This document shows positions 23,301 through 35,210 of a DNA stretch of 64,000 nucleotides, piece by piece. The notes under the pieces were generated by a model. It was not told the origin of the DNA. It did not search any database and was given only the letters and a program-made list of their open reading frames with translations. The translations under genes were made by a program, and so were the position numbers. How positions within the stretch are numbered: position 1 is the stretch's first letter; each line of letters opens with the position of its first letter. The stretch is from Agelaius tricolor (Eukaryota; Chordata; Aves; Passeriformes; Icteridae), in the NCBI GenBank assembly GCA_023055355.1, contig JALJCS010000001.1:105354881-105418880 (forward strand), in the 5' to 3' direction.

Positions 23301-26300
23301 GTACATGGCCACAAAAAGAATAAGTACCTGGATATAGAAATCCAAGCACACACATACAACCTGAAAATACTTCCTTGTAATTAGTGATCCAGAAAAAAAA
23401 TATATTTTTGCTTACTTGTATTAATCAAGGTAAGTGTTTATTCCTTTGTCAATATTTGCCTGGTGCAGATCAATTTTGCACCATCACCAAAGCAGCAACA
23501 GCACCGAACATGAGGCCATATGTGGACAGATTGCCTCAGAATCCAGTCAAGGCAGAACAACCCATCAGTGACATCTCACCACCACACTGTCTGCTCTGCT
23601 CCTCATCTAGTAACTTGAAGTCAATTGGAAGTGGGACCTCCATCATCAAGCTGACTAAATCATCTCCCATCCCAAGCTCTCTTCATAGTTAGGCTGTTCT
23701 AGTTTCAAAAGAACAGAAAATAACCTCATTAAAGGCAGCGCATGTAACAGATTTCCTCATAACCACTGCAACTTGCAATCTGGTATGACACCAAAGGTGA
23801 ATTTTGCTGTGCAAGAAGAAATAATCAGCAACCTATTCTCAGACTGGCAAAAAAGTTCTTGAACAGTCACACTGGGGAGTGATAAAGGTCTGGACATCAT
23901 GCCAGTATAACAACAAACTGTTCCCCCCAAATCAAGCACTGAATAACATGAATGCATTTTCATTTTTTTAATTATCATTTTCATAAATTAATTTTCATTT
24001 ATGAAAATGTTCATAAATAGAAGAACAGAGAATATGAAGGATCTTTATTCTGTGCCTAGAAAAGAAGACGAAACATGCAGACTCTGGACTTTAACCTTAA
24101 CATAACCTCACTGAGCTAAAGAAGGCAATTACAAAGGTGACAGAGAACAGGACACAACCGTAACAGAGCTCCACAAGCACCCAAGGCAATCTAATCCCAA
24201 ACATCCTAATTCCCATTTTGCATTATAAATCCCAGAAATTCTTCTGGTCAGGAGTTGAGACACCTTTGGTGGGAAGAGGTATCCCTACTATCCTTTGGAA
24301 AGATCATGTCTCAGCTTCCTGAGTCGTGCAGGCACCACGTGGGACAGGGGTTACCTGCCAGGTGCACATAACGCTACGACACACTCCTCAGCCCAAACAC
24401 ACAAACTATCCACAAAAGAATGATAAAACACAGACATGCTGTAGGAAAGGGTCTTTTGCATAATCTTAAGGATTCACAGATGCCTGGCTGTATTCTTGTT
24501 TCTTTCCCTGTTCTGTTATCCCACAGACATTGGATAAAGAATAAAAATATTTTATTAAAACTGCTTTTTTATTTTGAAATTCTTACAGAATTTGCCACCC
24601 AAAAATGTATTCTTTAACTCACAACTTGAGATTATTTTTAATATCAGGTTCGCAATTTCTCATAAAAATACTGCATGCTTTGTTGATGCTTCCATCACTC
24701 AAGATGAAAGTAAAAATTTCATACTCCATATTTGTAACAGCAATGATTCTTACACTATATATACATACTCTTATATAAATTGTATCTATTTATATGATAT
24801 ATACTAAATACATAAATCAGTATTCTTACAATAATTTCTGTATTTTATCTCACATAATCTGCCTGCCTGATACAGCTTTTTATAAATCCTGAAAGACTAC
24901 TATCTCATTATGCACTGCTCCTACTTAGAAGGAACCAAGTATATGCACTATTGTCCTTTATTATGAAAAAACTCAAAAAATTGATAGTTAATTCTCTCCC
25001 AAAGACTCCTACTTAATTTTAACCACTATCAGTGTGGGTGACTTGGAGATGTTTAAGGGGAACCACTGTTCTGCTGCAGAATGAGTCCCAAACATAGCTA
25101 ATGTGTTCTCTCACTGTCACAAGAAACACGAGAGCAGCTCCCATCAGCTTTTAGTGTGTATGTCCCTGTTTAGTTTAGGCCTAGCATACAGGGTAGCACT
25201 TAACCTGATTAGACTATATTTGCATGATAGGTACTTATGCTGCTTAAAACATCTTTCTATTGTCATGGCTATGCTCTGGTTAGTCTTTGACAGAATCGTC
25301 TCTTTTGTTGAAGAATGCTCTCAACATTGCACAAATAAAATAGATCCTTCTGACACAATCCACAAAGTCCTTCATCTTGCTTTCTTATTAAGCTTTCTTT
25401 TTTTTTCCTAGCCACCAACAGTGACTAAAAGTATCATTGACTTTTTAACTTTCTCCTGTTTTCTTGGAGAACTATTTACTGGCTTTCATTCCTAGTGAAA
25501 AAACCTCTCATTTAACAAATGCATCATATTCTATAGTCAAATCACTACCAACTCTTTTTACTTTTATCATTTGGCTTAATTCAGAAAATGTCATGTTTTA
25601 CATAAATCACTTTTTTTTACTCAGAAGTATTCCTTATTGAATAAACTAGTGTCACTTTAGTCAACAAAAATAAAGTACAAAGATCCTAGCCCTCCTTTGG
25701 TAGTTTACATTATTTCTCCACCTGTAAAGTGGTGTGATTCTGATGCAAAAGAAATACATTTTTAACTTACATTTTCTCTTTTAATAGAAAATTACTCCAG
25801 AAGGCTAGAAATGTTCCTATTTGTGTAAGTGAACTTTCAATTACTGTAATCCCACAAGAACTGTACATGTACATATATGCCCATGTTCATTCAGAGCTCT
25901 AGCAAAATTGAACCCATTAGGCAGTGCTTCACTTTGTTCTTGTTGGCACTGCCATTCAGGTGCTTTGATAAAACAAGCATATCGAGCCCTTTTGGGATGA
26001 CAATTCAGAAATGTTCACTCTCAGCTTTTAGCTTGGATCCAGGCTGGAAATATGACACATTGCAAATCACGCTGAGCCAGATTTATGGCATAATGTAATA
26101 GATGATTCACCAATACTTTTGCTCGTGCCAGACTGAGACACAGACCCTAAATCAGCTGTCAGTGACAGGTTTGGAACTGCATTGTCTATCTTAAAAAAAA
26201 CCAAAAAATGGAAACAAAACAAAATGTCTCCACAGGATATTACTGTGGTTGTGGAGATGCAGAAGTACCATGATACCAATACTAACATGGAAACCTTAAT

Positions 26301-26582
26301 TTCCATATTTATGTAAATTATCTACTGTAGCTCTGGGAATGTTAACACATGAAGTTTCCTTGAGCTCCCACATGCAGCCTGAAATACAGACAAAAGGCAT
26401 CAAATCCTACCTTATTTTATTTTTGAGGATCAAAGGAAAAGGTATTTTCCATGCAAAAACTGTAACTGCTAAACTGTAAACTGGATAAGTCAGGGTACTC
26501 AGTGATTCACATTTTAAGCAACTGTGTGCTTGAGTTTGCCAATAATATGTTCTGAATATGTTCTGAGATACTGGAAGTGTGT

Positions 26583-26585
<3 letters not shown>
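23301..26585. other. Non-coding unique sequence
   Basis: No gene supported. It contains an inverted repeat at 23976-24009, an E-box CACGTG at about 24337 in a short CpG-bearing patch, and an 11-bp perfect tandem doublet (AATATGTTCTG twice, 26544-26565). Other frames are short and unremarkable. Confidence 0.5.
23976..24009. repeat. 13-bp AT-rich inverted repeat
   Basis: The arms CATTTTCATAAAT (23976-23988) and ATTTATGAAAATG (23997-24009) are exact reverse complements around an 8-nt loop. In AT-rich DNA this could arise by chance or by slippage among the surrounding CATTTT/CATAAAT words. Confidence 0.8.

Positions 26586-26617
<32 letters not shown>
26586..26617 (+). repeat. (TG)16 microsatellite
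   Basis: Sixteen uninterrupted TG units. On the minus strand the repeat is read as alternating Thr/His within a chance open frame. It is probably length-polymorphic. Confidence 0.97.
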
Positions 26618-26622
<5 letters not shown>

Positions 26623-29600
26623 ATAACCTATCTGCCCAAGCATGGACTGTCTTGAAAGATTAAGTGCACCTATTTTGAACTGGAGGCTGCATGCCATAAT
26701 TTTTAGCTAACCCGTTTCCTTCTTAGTGAAAACAGAAATAAAAATATATTGTGCACACTTCATTGCTAGAACCTTTGACCTCAGCTGCCTGTCTAGCTGA
26801 GACTGTGATGAATGCTTTGTGTCTCTTCATTTTTAATTGCTCATAAATTGTTATCCCATGAAACACAAAACTAGCCTTGTCCTCATTTTAGTAGGGGTTG
26901 GAGGTCAGCCTAACAGTAATACAATTAAGGAGTGTCTTTGTGTGGGGGTGTGGGAGTGAAGAGGGCAGGAGGGTTACAGAAGGTTGTGGTAGTGAAAGAT
27001 GTATTCCTTTCCAAGGCAATACAAAGCAAATTCCACACATTCAAACAAAAGTCTTTAATGTTCAACAGTGTTGAGAAAAGCTTCTGGGAGGGCATTTAGA
27101 AGGGCAATAAAGTGCACATCATCTTCTATATCTGTATAATCATTCTTAAACATACATGTACACATGGCTGCCTATGATAGCACCGATCTTCTCTTCGCAA
27201 TGGCAGACTTAATCCTGAGGGTCAAATTTTACCCAGGCATGCATGTTCTGATTTGCTGGTTTCAGAAAAAAAAATAGCCTACCTTTTACTCTTCTATAAA
27301 ATAATCTAAACCACATCTGTGGAGATAACTCTGCAGAGTTATTCCCCCCTGTGTTATCTTCCTGTGGTTGTCACACACTTCCTTCCTGTTCTTGAAAAGC
27401 TGGACTACTCTTAATTCAAATAATATACAGTTTGCCACAACACAAAAATATCTTTCACTTTCAAAATGCCTGGTAATAAATAACAATAAACTCTTAGCTC
27501 AGTGAGATCAGGGATCTTTCTGTGCCCAGTAAAGTCAAAAAGGATCTTACTTTTGATTTTGGTTGAATTAATATAAAAATAAAGCAAGCTTGCTGAGTTT
27601 GCTTTTACCTCACACCACACATAATTCTGTTTAACAAAAGATATTGAGCATTTGGTAATTGAACATGTCTTCAGATTCCTACAGATTAAACCATTCTGAT
27701 AATACTGGGTTCTTGTTGAGGTTACAATAGGCATTTTGTTCCAAAACCCATAACAATCCTTGTTTCTTATTTAGGTTTCTTATTCTTATTCTGATTTATA
27801 AGAATATGTGGTATCTGTTGCAAAGGCACCAAGTTCTCAGCAACCTGTCACAGAGCTTAGAAACAGTCTTCTCCAGTCCTTTAGGCAGGCTAATTCCAAC
27901 AGCTGTTTATAAAACACTGATAATATAGCATTTAGCACCCAGTCATGAATTCTTCCTGGAGGACAGAAAACTCCACCACTTACTCATAGCACAATGGCTG
28001 CTATCCACTCATATAGACTCCAGTGGTCCAGACAGGAGAAAGTTTGAATCTCAGTAAGTGACACACTGCTGAGTTTGGCAGCCTAATTATCTGTACCTCC
28101 TCACCTGCATGATCACCAGTGACCTGCTCTCACACTTTCACAAAACATCCTACAGTTTCATCAGATACTGCATAGAAAGAGATGCAACAAATTACTATGG
28201 AAGGCTCCTAGGGCCACAAGATAAAAATGGAACTGGATTTCCAGGATATTCAGTTTTGCCTCAGAACTAAGTCTGGGTCTTCTTTTCATCAATACTGAAA
28301 AGTATTTATTTTTCAGATACTAACATTTTATCATTTTACTTCATAGAATATTAATTCCTCTCCCATGAACACTAATGCAGTGCTATTAGGAAAGAGAACA
28401 GAAGCTATTGCAGAATATTGCTCTCCCTCTAATGGGGGATTCTTTCTTGCTTTAGCTGTGTTAGTAGTTAAAATTAAAAATGGTCCCACTAAGATTAAAT
28501 TATACTTCAGGTCTTCTGTAAACTGAATTCTCACTTTGGCAGATGAAAAACATACTAGCATGTCTAGGATTTGGGGTGGAAAAATACGTATTTCTCTGAT
28601 ACATGGAGTCTATCACATTATGCTGTAATGTTTATCATGACTTCTGCAAGATTTATCCTTTTACTTTAAAAATCCATTCCTGAAGTCTGATGACTCTATG
28701 AGATTCTTAGCTTCCTTGCTCAAAATGTAAAGGCATGGTACCATCCCTTAGCACCCCATATCACTTGTGGCCCATGAAGTCCTTCCTCCTTGAGAGGTTG
28801 GACAGCTTGCATGTTAAAACTGAGGAAAGCACTGCATTGGTTTTCTCCATATCACATTCAGTGGAATTGCCAAGACTGATCCCTCAGTATATTCAGAAAT
28901 GCCCATCCTTCCTCATTCTTTATGTACATAAGCATTTTCAGAAGTTCTCTCAGGACTTCCTACCTAAAATTTAAGTATATCTTCGTCCCAGATGTTTTGG
29001 TCAGACATAAGCTGAAGCTCAACTTGAAAACTCAGGTAGGCCTTAACATTTACACAAACCTTCTATAGACTTAATTGGAAAAAGCCTAGTATCAGCCAGA
29101 TTAAAAAATCAGGGTGTATATTTCTGATGTTTTCTCTATTAAAACTTATCACAGCACAAATGAGAAATCTTGGTGTTCTTATTGAATCACAGCATTGCCT
29201 TACAGCATTCCCATTGAAAATTGCAGACCAGTTACTTTTGTCTTAATAAAGTCTAATATTTCATTCTACTGATGGGGAAGGTTTCTTTCAACATTGTGTA
29301 CAAAATCTCTCAAAAAATTCAGTAGGGTCCAGTCAGGCGGGTGTTGCTGCCAACATCAGCTGCTCAGCAAGAGTTTGCATCAGTGGGCAATCAGAGTAAT
29401 AGGAATTCAGTGGGTTCTCCCTCCTAATTTTTCTAAGAAAACAGTTATTTTGAGTAACTTTGATACTAAAGATACTTTTTTTTCCATAAATTTTCACATA
29501 TTCAGTTGTTCAGATAAAGTAAACGTTCAGAATGGAGACTGAATCCTTGCTCCATTTGTACTGGATAATAAAGGGCTATATGGTGTTTTGAGGCTGACTG

Positions 29601-29689
29601 TGAAAAGTGACCTGACATTCAAATCAGATTGAAAGCAAGCTAAATCCAAGAGATTATGTGGCCTGTGACTGGTTTTCCCAATGCTGCTG
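26618..29689. other. Non-coding unique sequence
   Basis: AT-rich, with no supported gene. Open frames at or below about 107 codons show no domains. No mobile element is recognised until the CR1 fragment that follows. Confidence 0.55.
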
Positions 29690-30185
29690 ATAAAACCTTT
29701 TTCCCCTTGTGAGTCCCTTACGAGGGAAGGGTTAGGAACACAGCAGCAAAGTCAGTCTGTTACCCCAGTAGAGGTAGGGGATGGAGATCCATGTGACAGC
29801 AAGGATACTAGAGTTATTGATGTGCAAGAAACCACAGAAGCACTGGAGAATGGTCATGCAGGGATTAAAGCTTCTCCCTCTGAAAAGGGAGCAGGATTGT
29901 TAACCCAGCTCAAGTATATCTACACTAATGCACACAGCATGAGCAACAAAAAGGAGGAAGAGGAAGCTGCAGCAAGAAAACTGGGACATAGTTGCCATCA
30001 CAGAGACTTGGTTAGACAAGTCACAAAATTGAAGTGCTACAGTGGATGGCTATAAATTCTTCAGAAGAGATAGGCAAGGAGGCAAATGCTGTGGGTCAGC
30101 CCTATATGTTAGGGACCGTCTTGACTGTCTGGAGTTTAATGATGGTGGCAGTAAGGTTGAATGTTTATGGGTAAGCATTGCCATG
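29690..30185 (+). mobile_element. CR1-type LINE fragment encoding part of the ORF2 endonuclease
   Basis: The plus strand encodes the start of a CR1-like ORF2 apurinic endonuclease domain. Signatures in order are LKYIYTNAHSMSNKKEE (from about 29909), then in the next frame NWDIVAITETWLDKSQN (TETW holds a conserved catalytic Glu), YKFFRRDRQGG, SALYVRDRLDCLE and VECLWVSI. A frameshift lies between NKKEE and the NWDIV stretch (near 29975), and a TGA at 30030-30032 replaces the expected Trp of N-W-S. Similarity fades after about 30180, and no reverse transcriptase follows. Boundaries are approximate. The region before 29900 could be CR1 upstream sequence but is less certain. Confidence 0.85.
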
Positions 30186-33100
30186 ATCTCTGGGGTCTTT
30201 TCCCATCTCACTGGTTCTATGAAAGGCCAGCATGATAGGGCGACTGCTGATGGCAACACTCTGCCAAATATCACTGAGAGAAGGAAGGTTAAAGTCTGTG
30301 TCTCCCCCAAGCAAAACAAATTGAACTAAAAAGACCAGATCTAGATGAGTTCTTGAAAGATATGTTCCAGGAATGTAACTCCCAGGTCTGTTAGTAAAGC
30401 AGCCGTTTGGCCAGACAATATTCCTGATGTGTCTATTCCTTTGGCCCTGGGAAGCCAAACTTTTTTTTCTTTTTTTCAAAATATCTTTTAAAGAAAAAAG
30501 TCATCACCTTACAATGATGAGCCTACTTCTGTACATCACAATTAATTTCCTTTTTAAATATATTTGAGCCTCTCATTTGCAGAGACTCATGCCTAGAAAT
30601 AGGCATGTGTTTTTAAAATGATTTAGCATTCACTATATACCACAAAGGTCCTGAGTTTATGAGCTATTTTTCTTTAGGGCCATGGATTTTAAACAGGATG
30701 TTTCTCAAAGCAAAGGAGAAAATTAATTTGAGGCTTCAGGAAGTCAGTGCCAGGGCAAAGTTAATGACTCTGTCTTCTCCAGCATGTGGCAACTTCAGAA
30801 GAGAACAATCCTGGACAAAAGCTGTCCCCTTTGAGGCAGCAAATTAACTCTTTCAGAACAGAAAACTCTGAGAGAAGAGATGTTTAGAAAGCAGGTTATG
30901 CTTGTTCAGGATGCCCATTTTACAGTCCTAGTGTCAGAGGGCAAGAGCAGTCAGGATTCCAGGGCACCTGCCCTGCTTTGAGACAGAAGCACGCTGCTGC
31001 CTTGAATTTTCTCACCAGCCTCACGACGAGAACCAGGAGAGCAGTGAAAGCTGTTAAATGTAGTTCATAATGCAGCCATATCTTTGGCCTTAGCTCCAGC
31101 AAGCCCAGATGGGAAATAAGGGTCGTTTAGAAACAGAGCACTTCCCACAAACTAGAGAGAGGGATGTAAAACGTACTCACCTACTCATAATTTTCTTCCT
31201 CTGAAGTGGATACTGGGTCCTCTGTGACCCATTAGAGCTGGATTATTCTTCCACTCTAAACAAAGAAGCTATCTGATTTTTTTTGCAAGCTTCTCAAACT
31301 AGTGCCAACTGCCCAAAATGGGAAGACAAACTGCAAATCCTAATGAATAAACATTTTGCAAGATTAGCCATCTCCAAGCAGGAGATGTTCGCTTTTATCT
31401 ATTTAATTTATCAAACAAAAAATGGAAATGAAGACGGTACAGCAAGATACCAAAATGATGGAATCGAAGGATTTCTCCCTTAGGTCTCAGCAGGAGTGCT
31501 TTCTGAGGGACAAAAGGATGATTAGAGACATGATGCAAATGAGACAGTGTTCTGGGTGGGGTCTCTCCACATCCACTGTAGAAAAGGAAAATTCCAAGCA
31601 GGAAAATACATTTTAGCTTGTTCCCTTGTGGGTGTCTGGTGCTCAGTGATGCATCACAGGTGGGACATATCAAACAGTAAAACAAATCTTCACAAGCATA
31701 AGAGACATTTAAGATATCAGGAAAATTGAACCCAGAGGAAAGAAGATCTTTATTTGAGAGCGGCTGTGTGTTTTATTATGTTGGGTTCTTTTATTTTTCT
31801 TTACTGCCTTTCCACAGCATGGATAGAAAGCTTTCTTTAAAAATGAACAAACAAGTTTCAAAATACTGCAGAATTTTGTGCCTACAGGTCATGGTTGGTT
31901 TAAACAGTACATAAGGGAAAGCATAAAAGAGCAGGTATGCATACAAGAAAAGAAGCACTGACCTGCTGTAGCCTTTTCCTTGGCAGCTGCCCAGATAAAA
32001 GCTGGTCTTAAGTAAACAACCTCATGGACTAGAAAACTTCTGAATTTATACATCAGGAAATAAATATTAGATGTGCCTGTTTCCCACCCCTTCTTAAAGT
32101 TGCCCACATAATCCTAAAATTATATCTGATGTACTTCAGTGATTAATTTTTGCATGAACAGAATCTTTTGTGAGCAGAATCTTTAAGTTCCAACCACTTA
32201 AATTCCATCTTAAGTGCTAATGTGTATAAATAACTGATCTTCTGGAAATACTCAAGAGCACAGGAAAGGAAAGAAAGTTCAAATGACAACTTAAGCATGC
32301 TAATATGAATTGAAAATAAGTCAGAGAAGATGCACACTATTATTGGAGGTGGAGAGTGGCTTTACATGTACCAGCTCTCCTAAAATGCAGTAAATAAAGC
32401 AATAATGAGTAAGTGACCAGAAGAAATCTGAATAATAAAAAGTTTTATAAAAAGGTTGCCATTTTTAAGGCACCATTAACAGGATTTTCAGAACTCTATG
32501 TAACACCATGATACATGTGCTTGAATCCTACATATTCAAGATGTGGAAGGCAGAAACTTCTTTTGCTTTCAAATTTAAAATTATTAAGAAAGTTGAATAA
32601 TATCTAGAAATAAACACATCTATTGGCATTCAAGACTTTTAAATATTCTGAGTAACTACAAAAAATCATGTGAAAGACTACTAGTTACTTCTACCACATG
32701 ATAAGGAAACCAGTCAACAATAGTCCGTGGAATTCACTTCATCTGATCCATGAGTCCAGAGTCCATGGGCTGGAGGACAAGAACTTCCAGAGAGCAAGTG
32801 ATTCCAAACTTAATATTTCCTCTAGCACTGATTCAGTATTGGGAGGTACTTGGCCATTTTCATGAGCTGCACAGGGGCCTCAGACATTAATCTGCACCAC
32901 CCCCTTGCCTCCAGATGACTACAGTTTGGCAAAGTGAGCTTTAACAGTAATGGGTAACTTGCACTTTCAGTGAAATCACACAATCATATTAATCTGATTT
33001 ATATTTTGAGCTCATTAGAACAGAAACTATTCTAAGGCCTGAGAAAGAACTCAGCACGCAGTATTTATTTACTAGCATTCACTATCCCAAAAACAATTTT

Positions 33101-33868
33101 CCTTTTCTTCATACTAGATTTTCATTGAGAACTTTCACTTCCAACTTGTCTTATGAACGGCAACCAAATGCAGAGTAAAAATATTGGAGAAGATAACACT
33201 ACCCTCTTCATTATTAGAAAGATGAAGAAATTTTAGCTTTTGGTGTTGTTTATGATGTTATCTTCAATGACTGGATCCTGGACTAAATCCTAGGCCAATT
33301 TAAATTTCATTTAAATTCCTCTGACAATTCTCTATGCAGTTATGTTGGTCCAAACACAGAGTTATGTTGACACCATTTCAACATCTATGTATTTGATGTA
33401 AGAGCAAATGATCAAGGAATCCCTAAGAAGAACAACAGGAAAACAAACGCAAAAGTTGTAGAATGCTAACTTGGGAGTAGAAATGGTTCCAGTGTTTAGT
33501 AGATCAGCCAGGTACTCCGGATCTCTAAAAATAGCTGGCAAAATTGTAGAGTGACAGCAGCTGAAAAGTCTGGTCAGCACATACACAGATCTTCTACAAT
33601 GAAGTGTGATGAACATCAGCCAGTGATCTTGCTGTCTTCTGACACGAAAAGGGCTTTGATCAAGAATAGAAATAGGCCCACAACAGTGCAAAGCACCTGA
33701 GGCACTTCTAGCAAAGCCAGCAAATTGACGTGGAGCTCTTTCGTTATACAACACCAGAGTTTCAAGATAAAATATCTGTCTAGGTAAAATGGTAAAAATC
33801 TCCTTTTCCTACCAAAAATTGTAAAAATGTACTAAGTGAGCAAGTTAATTTACTTGTTCTCAGTGAAT
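30186..33868. other. Non-coding unique sequence
   Basis: No gene supported. Residual CR1-derived or other LINE sequence may continue to about 30470 but is not recognisable. The 130-codon minus-strand frame at 33362-33754 has no domain. Confidence 0.5.
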
Positions 33869-33946
33869 GGAGAGGAGAGGAGAGGAGAGGAGAGGAGAGG
33901 AGAGGAGAGGAGAGGAGAGGAGAGGAGAGGAGAGGAGAGGAGAGGA
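33869..33946 (+). repeat. (AGAGG)15 pentanucleotide microsatellite
   Basis: Fifteen perfect AGAGG units at 33871-33945, with partial units on each side. It is all purine on one strand. The minus-strand open frame of repeated Leu/Ser/Pro and the plus-strand Glu/Arg/Gly frame are products of the repeat. Perfect units suggest it is young and probably variable in length. Confidence 0.98.
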
Positions 33947-34785
33947 AACCAGCAGGGTACGTGGGAAGGCTCAATTCTTAGCACCTGACAGGAATTTCAA
34001 GGATATTTGGAGAGCTGGAAATGCTTCAGAGAAAAGCTGTGGCTTGATGAGAGAAGTGGAACATATAAATATTTTTCTTTTTCTTCCACAAAAAAAAAAA
34101 TATTTTTATAAAATTTGAATAATTTCTTATTTCATCACCACATTTTAGTGAATCATCATTCATGTTCATTTAATATTTTCTGTTACCCTTCCAAAATACC
34201 CTTCTGAGTAGAGACATTGGAAAGTGCACAGTGCATTCAAGAAAGCATAAAGGGACCTTACCATGACAAATTTGTGAGCACATATGTCCTCCTAGCAGAG
34301 GGAAAGCAAGTATTTCAGTGAGATGTTACACTTTTTTTGTTGTTATTTATTTGTTTGAATAATAAATTACCCTTAGCCGCTTACCAAAAAACCTTTTGGG
34401 TACTGTGCTGTTTCTATACCAGCAAGACAGCCTGCATGGAATGTACTGAAAATCAGATCTGTCTCTGAAAGGCACCCCCCCATTTGCTTAGACTGTCCTG
34501 CTGCACAGTTGTAAAGTTTGTGTTGCTGCTACATCTGCAACACTGCTGCTGCCTCAGCCTGAGAACTGTTCCTGGATGAGACAGGGAATTCCATTTAAAA
34601 AAAAAATAAAATACAAAAGTATATTTATAGAAGCAAGGCTGACAAGGGGAGGGGGAGGGTATGGAGTGAAGTGGAGAACAGGGAACAAGCACTCATGCTT
34701 GAAACCCCTTGCTTGTGCAATAATGAGCTTGAAAGCCTTGCTGAAGTGGTTTTACAGCTGTGCAACAAAATGGTGCACTCTCCTC
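33947..34785. other. Non-coding unique sequence
   Basis: No gene supported. It includes A-runs near 34089 and 34600 and a purine-rich patch near 34645. Confidence 0.5.
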
Positions 34786-34789
34786 CCTT

Positions 34790-35210
34790 AATACTGACAT
34801 TTTAATGTAGGATCACAGCTATTCAGATTGTCCATTGGAGCTGGCAGGCTGATGGTGTGAGCAACTACGCACTCTCATCAATGTCGCTCGGATGAAAGCT
34901 GCTGTCAGGCTCAATAAAATGGCAGGCTAGGCCAATCTGGCACACATGAAAGGAAACTGGAAGAAAGGCTTAATTGCACCTCCAGCAGATTCCAGTTATT
35001 CTGCTGGTCTGTTAACAACACGCAGCCTGGCACGCCAGTCCTGTCCAGTCCGCTGTGCTGCGCTGGTAGGAAAAGCTCCTTGAAGATATGCCACAAATGT
35101 GCTCTGGGTTAGACCACCATAACCCAAGCCAAAGAGGTCACAAGTCTTCTCAGCTGGCTTAGCAGCAGCTGCTCTATCCAGCAAAACACTGAGAACAGAG
35201 AAAGGACCCC
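34790..35210. other. Candidate conserved non-coding block
   Basis: Balanced-composition block that retains scattered CpGs (TGTCGCTCGG, ACACGCAG, GGCACGCC, CTGCGCTGG) in an otherwise CpG-poor region. It carries words such as GGCCAATCTGGC (CCAAT/NFI-like), GCTGTCA (TALE-like) and TTAATTG. No frame longer than about 62 codons occurs. Retained CpGs and dense motif words suggest constraint, but no alignment supports it. Confidence 0.25.

Noticed and set aside
33867..34118. Glu/Arg-rich frame, possible repeat protein
   Set aside because: Direct translation of the AGAGG microsatellite.
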